Assembly (NCBI GenBank): GCA_005878615.1
Contig: VBLT01000108.1
Span: forward strand, 1-34,441
Reading direction: 5' to 3'
Origin: Methanobacteriota archaeon
Lineage (GTDB): Archaea; Thermoplasmatota; Thermoplasmata; RBG-16-68-12
DNA: 34,441 bases
Position numbers and translations under genes: made by a program
Shown: in pieces, positions 1 to 6,827 of the stretch
Numbering within the stretch: the stretch's first letter is position 1
Layout of the letters: each line of letters opens with the position of its first letter
The notes under the pieces: generated by a model
Told to the model about the DNA's origin: nothing
Seen by the model: the letters and a program-made list of their open reading frames with translations, nothing else
The model's database searches: none

Positions 1-144
1 GACGGGATCGATGAATTGGCGAAGGGAGGCATCGCGGTCGTCGCCCAGCCGGGCGGGTCCATCCGCGACCCCGAGGTCATCGAGGCGGCGAATGGGCACG
101 GCATGGCGATGGTCTTCACCGGGACCCGGCTCTTCAAGCACTGA
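1..144 (+). CDS. purH: Bifunctional AICAR transformylase/IMP cyclohydrolase, C-terminal end (partial)
   Basis: Frame 1 is open from the first base to TGA at 142-144 and encodes the last 47 residues of the protein. The tail matches the conserved PurH C-terminus: QPGGSIRD, then a [10 protein letters not shown] ending. PurH does the last two steps of de novo purine synthesis: formyl transfer to AICAR and ring closure to IMP. This piece belongs to the AICAR transformylase half; the rest is outside the window. purN starts 8 nt downstream on the same strand, so the two purine genes are very likely co-transcribed. The fragment is too short for the ORF track because its start is missing. Confidence 0.9.
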   Translation, partial: DGIDELAKGGIAVVAQPGGSIRDPEVIEAANGHGMAMVFTGTRLFKH

Positions 145-152
145 GGGATCCG

Positions 153-794
153 ATGGGCCGCCTCCGCGTCGGGATCTTGGCCTCGGGACGCGGCACGGAC
201 TTCCAGAGCCTCGTCGACGCGAGGGATCGCGGCGATCTCGCGGCGGACCTCGTCGTGCTCGTCTGCAACGTCCCGGGGGCACCCGTGATCGAGCGCGCAA
301 AGAAGGCGGGCGTTCCGACCGCCGTCATCGACCATCGGACGTTCGGGAAGAATCGAGAGGCCTTCGAGCGAGAGGTCGTGAAAACCCTCCGAGAAAAGCA
401 GGCTGACCTCGTCGTCTTCGCCGGTTTCATGCGCCTCGTGACGACCTATTTCTTGGGACAGTTCCCGATGCGCATCATGAACATCCATCCTTCCCTGCTC
501 CCGGCGTTCCCCGGCGCCCATGCCCCGCGCGACGCCCTCGCCGCGGGGGTGAAGGTCACCGGATGCACGATCCACTTCATCGACGCCTCGGTCGATGGCG
601 GGCCGATCATCCTGCAAAAGGCCGTGGCGGTCCGGGACGACGACACGGAGGAAACGCTCGCGGCACGGATCCTGGAACAGGAGCACATCTTCCTTCCCCT
701 CGCGGTGCGCCTGTTCGCGGAAGGACGTCTCAAGGTGGAGGGACGCCGCGTGAGGGTCGACGCCCGCGGGATTCCGCTCCCTCCGATGGCCTAG
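153..794 (+). CDS. purN: Phosphoribosylglycinamide formyltransferase (GAR transformylase)
   Basis: 213 aa, the usual PurN length. It transfers a formyl group from 10-formyl-tetrahydrofolate to GAR in cytosolic purine synthesis. Visible signatures are the N-terminal phosphate-binding ILASGRGTDFQ loop (residues 8-18), the catalytic block NIHPSLLPAFPG near residue 110 with the Asn and His of the active site, and HFIDASVDGGPII near 137-149 carrying the catalytic Asp. The ATG follows the purH stop by 8 nt, so the gene sits in a purine operon. A duplicated sequence element begins just after its stop codon. Confidence 0.95.
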   Translation: MGRLRVGILASGRGTDFQSLVDARDRGDLAADLVVLVCNVPGAPVIERAKKAGVPTAVIDHRTFGKNREAFEREVVKTLREKQADLVVFAGFMRLVTTYFLGQFPMRIMNIHPSLLPAFPGAHAPRDALAAGVKVTGCTIHFIDASVDGGPIILQKAVAVRDDDTEETLAARILEQEHIFLPLAVRLFAEGRLKVEGRRVRVDARGIPLPPMA

Positions 795-807
795 GCCCCG
801 GCCCAGG

Positions 808-868
808 AAACCCAAAATAAAGGGCCGTCCAGGAATCCTGAACGGCCTCGTTGTGGAGGGATGCTTGT
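808..868. repeat. Duplicated element, copy 1 (downstream of purN)
   Basis: This 61-nt stretch closely resembles 968-1037. Both copies begin with AAACC followed by an A-rich run and GGGCCGT, carry a hairpin whose arms are GGCCGT and ACGGCC, and end with AACGGCCTCGTT, one variable base, then TGGAGGGATGCTTGT (27 of 28 bases identical at the 3' end). In copy 1 the hairpin interior also pairs (AGG-AAT-CCT). A second weak stem (GGAG..CTCC, GCTT..AAGC) can form just downstream. A TATA-like element follows 27 nt later. It may be a promoter-upstream regulatory element or a structured RNA element; function unknown. Confidence 0.6.
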
Positions 869-895
869 TTAAGCGACTCCCACAATAATCTCGAA

Positions 896-904
896 TCTAT
901 AAAA
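896..904 (+). promoter_or_regulatory. TATA box downstream of element copy 1
   Basis: TCTATAAAA in otherwise GC-rich DNA fits an archaeal TATA box. A transcript would begin near 925. The only open frame just downstream is a 20-codon ORF starting at 935. This may instead drive an RNA that includes element copy 2. Confidence 0.4.
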
Positions 905-934
905 CGTTTTTCGAATCCCGCTCAATCAATCGAC

Positions 935-997
935 ATGCTTTTCGAAATCGAAGCCGATCGCCCGCGCAAACCGAAAAAGGTGGGCCGTTCGCCCTGA
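935..997 (+). CDS. Possible small ORF, 20 aa, between the two element copies
   Basis: ATG at 935 lies about 35 nt after a TATA-like box and opens a 20-codon frame ending at TGA 995-997. The peptide is basic in its C-terminal half (RPRKPKKVGR). Translating copy 1 of the element in the matching frame gives RPRKPKIKGR, with several codon differences that are synonymous, but copy 1 has no start codon in that frame. The frame stops inside the hairpin of element copy 2. It could be a leader peptide, a remnant of a decayed gene, or chance. I cannot assign a function. Confidence 0.2.
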   Translation: MLFEIEADRPRKPKKVGRSP

Positions 998-1037
998 GGA
1001 AAGTCGGGGAACGGCCTCGTTATGGAGGGATGCTTGT
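968..1037. repeat. Duplicated element, copy 2 (upstream of the GAF gene)
   Basis: Second copy of the element seen at 808-868, with a 9-nt longer hairpin interior. The arms GGCCGTTC and GAACGGCC pair perfectly over 8 bp and the interior adds CCC..GGG. It ends with the same conserved 3' block (TGGAGGGATGCTTGT). As in copy 1, a TATA-like element (GTATATCA, 1059-1066) follows after about 22 nt. The repeated order element-then-TATA favours a promoter-associated role, but a small structured RNA is not excluded. Confidence 0.6.
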
Positions 1038-1058
1038 GATCGTTTCTACCGCCTCGAG

Positions 1059-1066
1059 GTATATCA
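1059..1066 (+). promoter_or_regulatory. TATA box downstream of element copy 2
   Basis: GTATATCA followed by an AT-rich run (CCTTTTAGAGAAT). A transcript would start near 1090, leaving a leader of about 120 nt before the GAF gene at 1213. A weaker candidate, CTTATGGTA near 1174, lies closer to that gene. Confidence 0.35.
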
Positions 1067-1212
1067 ACCTTTTAGAGAATTTGTTCGGACCCGTCCGCCG
1101 GGGCCCGCGAATCCTCGAACGGATGTTTCGAGATGTCGGCTGGCGTCCCTCATTGCGGGCCATGCCGCAAGGCTTATGGTAAATCCGGCCCTTCGACGCG
1201 CCGGCGGTCGCC

Positions 1213-1710
1213 GTGAAAGGCGTCGGGAAGTTCGGCGAGGTCATGGCCGGCGAGAAGGGGAAGGTGAGTTACGACGACGTCGCCGCCCGCCTTCAGAAGA
1301 TCATCCACTCCGGGAGTCAGCGGAAGGCGATCACGGATTTCGTCTGCCGCGAACTGCGAAAGATCCCTCACTACACATGGGTCGGCATCTATTCGGTCGA
1401 AGGGCCTGAACTCGTCCTCGCTTCGTGGTCCGGCCCGAGCGCGACGCAACACACGCGCATTCCGATTGGGCAGGGCATCTGCGGCGCCGCGGTCGCCGAG
1501 AAAGCGACGGTCGTCGTCCAAGATGTGAACGAGGACCCGCGGTACCTCCAATGCTTCATCAACACGCGGGCCGAGATCGTCGTGCCGATCCTTCGGGACG
1601 GGGCGCCGATCGCGGAGATCGACATCGACTCCGATCAGGTGAATGCGTTCGGGCCGACGGACCGAGAATTCCTCGAGTGGGTCGCTTCGGACCTCGCCGC
1701 CATCTTGTAG
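1213..1710 (+). CDS. GAF-domain protein related to free methionine-(R)-sulfoxide reductase
   Basis: 165 aa from GTG; ATG at 1243 is an alternative start. One GAF domain spans roughly residues 40-165. It has the fRMsr-family layout: RIPIGQGICG (Cys90), a DVNEDPRYLQC segment (Cys114), EIVVPI and a DIDSD..F..TDREFLE C-terminus. In E. coli fRMsr three cysteines matter (84, 94, 118). Here the equivalents of 94 and 118 are present, but the position of Cys84 holds non-cysteine residues (ATQHTR). The protein may reduce free Met-R-sulfoxide with a different resolving route, or it may be a GAF sensor. It converges with the regulator gene at 1744. Confidence 0.75.
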   Translation: MKGVGKFGEVMAGEKGKVSYDDVAARLQKIIHSGSQRKAITDFVCRELRKIPHYTWVGIYSVEGPELVLASWSGPSATQHTRIPIGQGICGAAVAEKATVVVQDVNEDPRYLQCFINTRAEIVVPILRDGAPIAEIDIDSDQVNAFGPTDREFLEWVASDLAAIL

Positions 1711-1743
1711 GTTCGGTCCCCCCGCGGTGTGGCACGATCCGAA

Positions 1744-2298
1744 TCAGATGCGGAATTCGCCCCACACGCGGATGAACGTGTCGATCTGGTCGGCCGTCGC
1801 GAGTTCGTAGGTCGCCATGAGGCGAGCGACGGTCTTCGGCTGCAGGATCCGGTAGCCGCGCTCTTTCCCCTCGGCCCGGTCGATCACCCCCGAGGCCTGC
1901 ATCTTCTTCAGGTGATGGGACAGCGTCGAAGGCGAGACCGGCACCTGCTCGAGGATCAGTTTGTGCGTCGCCTCCTCGTGCTCCATGAGGAACGCGATCA
2001 CGCGGAGCGGGACGGGTTGCCGGAGGTACGCGAGGATCTGGCGGTCCGTCTCGGACAACGCCGCGGGGACGTCCGCGAGGCCGGGCGTAGACCTCGGATA
2101 GAAACGCTTGTACTCTCCGTCCATCGACGAGGTGACCAGATCGTGCCTCTCGAGGAAGCGAAGGTGGTAATCCGCCAGGGTGATCGAGAGATTCAGGGCC
2201 CGCGACAGCTCCCTCAAATGGAACCCGGGATTCCGACGGACGAAATCGTAGAGGTTCTTGCGGGTCGCCACCGCCAGGATGTCCTCGTCCTTGGCCAT
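1744..2298 (-). CDS. Transcriptional regulator with two winged-helix domains
   Basis: 184 aa. Two winged helix-turn-helix units are visible. The first covers residues 1-65, with FHLRELSRALNLSITLADYHLRFLERHDLV as the recognition region. The second covers about 80-150, with THKLILEQVPVSPSTLSHHLKKMQASGVI, an ArsR/MarR-like fold. Tandem-wHTH regulators of this kind are common in Thermoplasmata and related Euryarchaeota; the ligand is unknown. The gene follows the small membrane protein gene by 7 nt on the same strand, so the pair is one operon, possibly a membrane sensor or partner plus a DNA-binding protein. No metal-binding cysteine motif is seen. Confidence 0.8.
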   Translation of the reverse strand: MAKDEDILAVATRKNLYDFVRRNPGFHLRELSRALNLSITLADYHLRFLERHDLVTSSMDGEYKRFYPRSTPGLADVPAALSETDRQILAYLRQPVPLRVIAFLMEHEEATHKLILEQVPVSPSTLSHHLKKMQASGVIDRAEGKERGYRILQPKTVARLMATYELATADQIDTFIRVWGEFRI

Positions 2299-2305
2299 GC
2301 ACTGC

Positions 2306-2596
2306 TCAACGCCGGAGCGTGAACCCGTAGAACAGGGCGAGGATCGCGAGATCGAGGGAGCCGGACAGGACGAAGAACTGGCCCAGTCCCAAATTCCCGG
2401 CGAAGAGGAAGATCGTCAGGAGCAGGCCCTTCACGAAGAACGCGCCGAAGGCGGAGGCGAGGAACACCAGGTGCGAGTCCCGCGTCCGTCGGTACGCGAG
2501 GATCGCGATGACGGTCAGTGCGAGGGCGAAAACGGAGACCGCGGCGAGCAGGACGTTCGCGAGGAGGACGATATCGAGGACCGCCAAGCCAACCAC
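2306..2596 (-). CDS. Small membrane protein paired with the wHTH regulator
   Basis: 96 aa from GTG. The sequence is almost entirely hydrophobic, with three predicted membrane helices (about residues 5-33, 43-66 and 70-92) separated by a short basic loop (YRRTRDSH). A TATA-like CCTTAACG lies 26 nt upstream of the GTG, so the transcript is probably leaderless and the start is well supported. The downstream neighbour is the double-wHTH regulator. I do not recognise a characterised family. Its context suggests that it anchors or signals to the regulator, but that is inference. Confidence 0.75.
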   Translation of the reverse strand: MVGLAVLDIVLLANVLLAAVSVFALALTVIAILAYRRTRDSHLVFLASAFGAFFVKGLLLTIFLFAGNLGLGQFFVLSGSLDLAILALFYGFTLRR

Positions 2597-2618
2597 CGCG
2601 CCCTGTAAAGGAGCGCGG

Positions 2619-2626
2619 CGTTAAGG
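2619..2626 (-). promoter_or_regulatory. TATA box for the membrane protein-regulator pair
   Basis: On the minus strand this reads CCTTAACG, centred 26 nt upstream of the GTG at 2596. It overlaps the TAA stop codon of the upstream secreted-protein gene, so the two transcription units abut directly. Confidence 0.5.
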
Positions 2627-3685
2627 TTTCCGGCCCGTCTCCTCCCGGTGTTTCGCGCGGCGGCTCGCGAGGACGATCGTGGCACCGACGAGGGTCGCCA
2701 CCGCCGCGAAGGTCCCGGCGAACAACGGAAGATCGCCTCGGACCTCGGGCGACGCGGTTCGGCGGATCTCGTACACCGCGCTGCGGACTCCGAGCGTCGT
2801 GTGTTGCACGACCGTCGAGGCTGGCGCCGAAGTCCCCAGGGAATAGGAGAGCGTCAGCCCGTACGGATTCGAAGCCGAGGGACCGGTGAACGCCACCGGG
2901 ATGGAAGTCCCGCCCGCGACGGCCTTGTTGGACCAGGAGAAGAAGACGGTCGAGGCGCTTCCTTCGCCGCTCGCGGTGATGTTGATCTCGTGTTCGTCCG
3001 CGGCGAAGCAGGAACAGGCCTCGTGCCAACTGTGATCCTCGAGATGAGGCGTCTCGTATGTGCCCATCCGGAAACCGAGGGCGAGGTTTTCCCCGGAGGT
3101 CGCCAACCCTTGCCTCACGGAGAGGTCCAACCGTGCCTCCATCGGGCTGAGGATCGCACCGTCGATGCGCTCGAATCGTTGCGCCAAGGTGACATTCAAA
3201 GAGACGTTGCCGTCGTTGCTCCGGACGAGGAACGTGTACACGACGCCGCCGTCCGCGTCGGTGCGGTTGGAGGCGACGACTCGGGCGTTCGTGAAAGCGG
3301 GACCGAGCGTGGTGGTCCGGGACACCTCTCCCGGGTCCATCCGACCGTTCCCGTTCAGGTCCTGCCACGTCTGCAGGTTCGCCACTTGAAGTTCGTACGA
3401 GCTGTCGACCCCACCGCTCTGGGTGTACCACAGGGAGAACGTCCCGGCGTGGTAGGACAAGTCGAACTCGTCCTCGACCGCCCCGCTGCCGAGGTGGCTC
3501 GACACGCTGAACTGATCGCCCGCCACGCTCGCCGCGACGGTGCGTTGCGTCGCATCTTCCAGCTGGTCGGGGACGCCGTCTCCGTCCGAGTCGGTCCCGT
3601 CCGCCACGGCGACGGACGAAGCGAGCACGACCGCAAGGGCGGCGGAGGAGGCGATCGCTATCGCGGCTGCGCGGGTGAGAACCAT
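2621..3685 (-). CDS. Secreted, membrane-anchored protein with calcium-binding TSP3-type repeats
   Basis: 354 aa using ATG at 3685. The ORF track start at 3733 would overlap the likely TATA box (CATATATG, about 40 nt upstream of 3685), and starting at 3685 gives a clean signal peptide (MVLTRAAAIAIASSAALAVVLASS). Next come an acidic Ca-binding loop DSDGDGVPDQLE near residue 32 and a second one, DLNGNGRMDPGE, near 110. Then follows a long beta-rich Ser/Thr/Gly domain with NxS/T sites and one Cys pair (CSC). A membrane helix near the C-terminus (LFAGTFAAVATLVGATIVLA) ends in a basic tail. The layout is that of a cell-surface protein held by its C-terminus; function unknown. Confidence 0.75.
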   Translation of the reverse strand: MVLTRAAAIAIASSAALAVVLASSVAVADGTDSDGDGVPDQLEDATQRTVAASVAGDQFSVSSHLGSGAVEDEFDLSYHAGTFSLWYTQSGGVDSSYELQVANLQTWQDLNGNGRMDPGEVSRTTTLGPAFTNARVVASNRTDADGGVVYTFLVRSNDGNVSLNVTLAQRFERIDGAILSPMEARLDLSVRQGLATSGENLALGFRMGTYETPHLEDHSWHEACSCFAADEHEINITASGEGSASTVFFSWSNKAVAGGTSIPVAFTGPSASNPYGLTLSYSLGTSAPASTVVQHTTLGVRSAVYEIRRTASPEVRGDLPLFAGTFAAVATLVGATIVLASRRAKHREETGRKP

Positions 3686-3720
3686 GGCTGTGGGCCTCGC
3701 GAGTCGAATGGGGCGGGGGG

Positions 3721-3728
3721 CATATATG
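3721..3728 (-). promoter_or_regulatory. TATA box for the secreted TSP3-repeat protein
   Basis: Reads ATATATG on the minus strand. It lies about 40 nt upstream of the ATG at 3685, predicting a leader of roughly 14 nt. This supports the shorter start over the ORF-track start at 3733. Confidence 0.5.
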
Positions 3729-3767
3729 GACATTATTCGACGGTTCTCGAAAGCCCCCGGACGGGAC

Positions 3768-5957
3768 CTAGACCGCGGTCGACGCCCCCGGACGCCGCCG
3801 TCGGACCACGAACAGGGCCGCGAGGGAGAGGGCGCTCAGGGCCATCCCGAAGGTCGTGGGATAGAGCGACAGGCCCCGGAAGTCGTCCGGGAAGACCCCG
3901 ACGAGCTCGTTCCCGACCTCCAGCACCCGGACGTAGGTCCCCTGGAATCGGGTGACCGCGGTCGTCGGATCGATCTGTTGGTATTCCGGAGAGCCCGCAA
4001 AGACCGTACGGTCGAGTTCGTCGTCCGCGATGAGGGGGTTCGACAGGTCCTGCCGCAGCGCGTCCGCCTTCCTGCCCTCGATTTCGAGCGGCGAGAAGAC
4101 GCCGATCGGCCCCCCACGTCCCGAGGACGCGGGAGCGGCAAACAGGCCTCCAGCGATGCCGGCAAAGGCCCTGTCGGCGGCCGCCGGGGACGCCTCGGTC
4201 GTTCCCGAATCCGTCCGCGGGATCACCACGAGGAGCGATGTGTACGGCGTGACCACGCGGTTCTCGGTCGCCAGGGCTTTCAGCGCATCCAGAGTCGGGG
4301 GGTCTTCATGGGCCCGCAAGGCGGCGAGCATCCCATGGATCTTCATGAGGACCCATTGCCGTCCGAGGAGCGACTGGAGGGGGACGCCGGTCCCCGAGGC
4401 AGTCCGCTCGAGGGCTTGTGCGGAACCGGCACCGGTCCATGTGAGCTGCACGTCGATCGGATCGGCCGACCCGCCGGAGAGCTTCGCGAGCACGATCGCC
4501 TCGCCTCCCTGGACGACGGTCTGCGGATTCGGGTTCGCGAAGACCGCCTCGGTGGCCATCGGGAGGTCGGACTGGATGCCGACGAGCATCGGGACCCGGA
4601 TGGAGCCGAGCAGCGAACCGACCTGGGCCGCGGTGTCGTCGCCGTGGAGCGTGAATAGGTCTCCGCCTTGGAAGTGTGACAAGTTGCGAAGGAGCGACTC
4701 GTCCGCATGGGTGGCGGGCTTCGTCGCCAGCGCAAAGATCGGCATCGTCCGGTCGTACGCGACCTCCGAAAAGGCCCTCTCCAGTTCGAACCCCTCGAGA
4801 CCGCGCGAAGGCCGGCCGTCGGAGATCAGGACGAAGATCGGCTGCTGACCGAGCCCGGTCGCCGTCCGCGCCCAGCCGTCGACCACGGCCAGGGGATCGG
4901 CGAAGCTCGTACTCCCGTGGGGCGTGATGGAGTTGAGGAATCGATCGAGTTCCGCGCTCCGTCCGGGCGTCCACTCCTGAGGAACCGGATCGAGGGTGCG
5001 GACGGACGGGCCTCCGAAGGCGACGACGTTGAAGGTTTCGCCGGGCCGCAGGTCGGCCGTCAGCCGCGACACGGACTCCTTCGCGGCGGCCCATCGATCG
5101 TCGAGGCCCATGCTCCCGGAAGCGTCGACCGCGACCATGAGGGAGCGGGGCATCGGGGCCATGAAATTCCTCCAGGCAGGATCCCCCGCGTCGATGGAAT
5201 ATCGAACGTATCGATCGCCTTGCGGGTCGACCCACTGCGCGAGGGCCGAGCTGGCGGCCCCGAAGTGGACGTCCAGGTCGCGCCCCTGGACGGTTCCGGT
5301 GTCGTTGATGTAGGCCTCCGCCGCGCGGTCTCCGATCCGGAGGACCGGGACGTCCGGGTGGCTGAGGAGGTGCACATGGACCAGGGGCGTCGCGGTCTCG
5401 ACTCGGAGATGGACGCGCAGATAGGCCACGCTGTCCCGGGCGTCGACGGAGAGCCGGTAGTGGTATTCGTAGGAACCGTCGCGCTTGGTGAGGGGCATCT
5501 CCAACGTCGTGATCGTCGTCCGAGTCTCCCTCGGAGGGATCGTGACCGCTATCCAGTAGACGTCCCGCGGCGGATCGTACTGGACCAGGGCCGCATCTTG
5601 GCCTTGGGCGATCGCCGTGAGGAACTCATCGAGGGCACCCCCGCGGTCTCCCGCGGAGGAATTGTACACGACGTTCCCGATCTTGAGCCGAAGGTCCGTG
5701 ATGAGCTCGTGGCCCTTTTCCAGGGGGAAGAATATCTGACCCTGCTTCGCCTCGCTGCTCGGGTTGTAGAACTCCTTGATGATGACGACCCGGGCGAAGC
5801 CTTCCGTCAAACGGATCTCCACCTGCGTGCCGTTCACCTGGGTCGGGAACGAGGAGGGCGGCTCGAGGATCTCGCAGAACGCGACGACATGATTCGGGAT
5901 CAACAGGAGCGCCGGAAGCACGAGAGAAATGACCAGGGCACATCGCGCAATCCTCAT
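3768..5957 (-). CDS. Secreted VIT/von Willebrand factor A domain protein, membrane-anchored
   Basis: 729 aa from ATG at 5957, which overlaps the upstream stop codon as ATGA. The ORF-track extension to 6185 is antigenic noise from another frame and is discarded. Order: signal peptide (1-27); VIT-like domain (about 30-160, with IIKEFYNPSSEAKQGQIFFPL); a beta-rich linker; VWA domain (about 272-460) with the MIDAS motif D278-A-S-G-S282 and a Thr/Ser plus DGRPS second motif; a C-terminal region; and a terminal membrane helix followed by RRRRPG. The VIT-VWA order is that of inter-alpha-trypsin-inhibitor heavy chains. It probably acts outside the cell in metal-dependent adhesion or protein binding. 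Confidence 0.85.
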   Translation of the reverse strand: MRIARCALVISLVLPALLLIPNHVVAFCEILEPPSSFPTQVNGTQVEIRLTEGFARVVIIKEFYNPSSEAKQGQIFFPLEKGHELITDLRLKIGNVVYNSSAGDRGGALDEFLTAIAQGQDAALVQYDPPRDVYWIAVTIPPRETRTTITTLEMPLTKRDGSYEYHYRLSVDARDSVAYLRVHLRVETATPLVHVHLLSHPDVPVLRIGDRAAEAYINDTGTVQGRDLDVHFGAASSALAQWVDPQGDRYVRYSIDAGDPAWRNFMAPMPRSLMVAVDASGSMGLDDRWAAAKESVSRLTADLRPGETFNVVAFGGPSVRTLDPVPQEWTPGRSAELDRFLNSITPHGSTSFADPLAVVDGWARTATGLGQQPIFVLISDGRPSRGLEGFELERAFSEVAYDRTMPIFALATKPATHADESLLRNLSHFQGGDLFTLHGDDTAAQVGSLLGSIRVPMLVGIQSDLPMATEAVFANPNPQTVVQGGEAIVLAKLSGGSADPIDVQLTWTGAGSAQALERTASGTGVPLQSLLGRQWVLMKIHGMLAALRAHEDPPTLDALKALATENRVVTPYTSLLVVIPRTDSGTTEASPAAADRAFAGIAGGLFAAPASSGRGGPIGVFSPLEIEGRKADALRQDLSNPLIADDELDRTVFAGSPEYQQIDPTTAVTRFQGTYVRVLEVGNELVGVFPDDFRGLSLYPTTFGMALSALSLAALFVVRRRRPGASTAV

Positions 5958-6373
5958 GCGCCCGCCTCCGTCGAGGGGTCCCGGGCGGCGACGCGAGCCC
6001 GATGCGCGGACCAGGCGAGCAGCCCGAAAAGGAGGACGATCGGCCAGGTCACGGCCAGAAGAATCCAGAGGCCGGAGTAATATACGACGAACAGAAGGGA
6101 TACGGTCGACAGGATTCGCCCGACCTGCGCGTCCGTCCGAACGCGGCTCCGGGTTTTTGCCAGGTGGAGGACGCGGTCGTCCCATCGCCAGCCCAGGAGG
6201 GCAATCGCGCCCGCGGCGGCCATCAGGACGTAAGCCAGGGAGAGGAAGAAGAACGGCCCGAAGGTCGCAAGGGTGATCCCAATCAAGCCGATGGCAAGGA
6301 GTCCCGCTTGAAGGCCGTACGATGCCTCCCTGTCCACGCCGCTGCCCGCCCGAACTCGTTCCAGGATGCGCAC
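5954..6373 (-). CDS. Four-helix membrane protein translationally coupled to the VIT/VWA gene
   Basis: 139 aa from GTG. Two pairs of hydrophobic helices are visible, about residues 22-42, 44-62, 86-104 and 106-122, with a charged loop (WRWDDRVLHLAKTRSRVRTD) between the pairs. The stop codon overlaps the start of the VIT/VWA gene (ATGA), which is strong evidence of coupled expression. I do not recognise the family. It may help export, anchor or assemble the surface protein. No clear TATA box was found close to the GTG, so the exact start is uncertain. Confidence 0.65.
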   Translation of the reverse strand: MRILERVRAGSGVDREASYGLQAGLLAIGLIGITLATFGPFFFLSLAYVLMAAAGAIALLGWRWDDRVLHLAKTRSRVRTDAQVGRILSTVSLLFVVYYSGLWILLAVTWPIVLLFGLLAWSAHRARVAARDPSTEAGA

Positions 6374-6506
6374 GAATGTCGCCCTCCGGCGCCCAGAAGG
6401 TGTCCCGGTGTCATCAGACCGCGGAATTCGTTAGGAACGGACCGAATCGAGCGCGGGTACGGCGCGGCTACCGCTGACCGCACCGCGTCCCTCCCCGTCC
6501 GCGACG

Positions 6507-6740
6507 CTATTCCTTGAGGACTTCACCGAAAGCCATGCGGCGGTGGACCTTCGTGATCCGGATCTTCACCTCGTCCCCGACCTTCGTCCCGGGAACGAAC
6601 ACGACGAAGTTCTGGATGCGCGCGAGTCCGTCGCCCTCGCGTCCGATATCCTCGATCTTGGCCTCGTAGACCTTCCCTTCCTCGACCGGCACGTTGGAAG
6701 GTCGGAAACTAGATCCTGAATACGCCATTCCCCACTCCAT
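6507..6740 (-). CDS. TRAM-domain RNA-binding protein
   Basis: 77 aa. The core (about residues 19-76) is a single TRAM domain: EGKVYEAKIEDIGREGDGLARIQNFVVFVPGTKVGDEVKIRITKVHRRMAFGEV. TRAM is an OB-like beta-barrel also found in TrmA and MiaB-type tRNA enzymes. Stand-alone archaeal TRAM proteins behave as RNA chaperones that resemble bacterial cold-shock proteins. A TATA-like sequence (TTATATACC, near 6783-6790) lies about 47 nt upstream. The start could be this ATG or the second one at 6728 (MAYSGSS), which has a purine-rich GGGGA before it. Single-gene unit. Confidence 0.85.
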   Translation of the reverse strand: MEWGMAYSGSSFRPSNVPVEEGKVYEAKIEDIGREGDGLARIQNFVVFVPGTKVGDEVKIRITKVHRRMAFGEVLKE

Positions 6741-6827
6741 ACGGCGACGCGGTCGCCGCCTCCTTTCGCATCGCGTTGCGCGGTATATAACGATATAGTC
6801 GGCGACCGGAGAGGAGACCTCGCCCGA

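Noticed and set aside
991-1180. RNase P RNA-like motifs: GAGGAAAGTC near 995 and GGCTTAT near 1174
   Set aside because: The partner ACAGAA motif and any consistent P4 helix are missing, copy 1 of the element lacks the motif, and the region is too short. Treated as coincidence.
1020-1244. 74-aa minus-strand ORF opposite element copy 2
   Set aside because: Irregular composition, no recognisable domain, and it crosses the start of the GAF gene.
4782-4800. GTTCGAA-type T-loop-like string suggesting another tRNA
   Set aside because: It lies inside the VIT/VWA gene and no acceptor or anticodon stem can be built around it. Similar strings elsewhere also failed.
5958-6185. N-terminal extension of the VIT/VWA ORF
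   Set aside because: It overlaps the coupled membrane protein gene in another frame. ATG 5957 gives a signal peptide and an ATGA junction.
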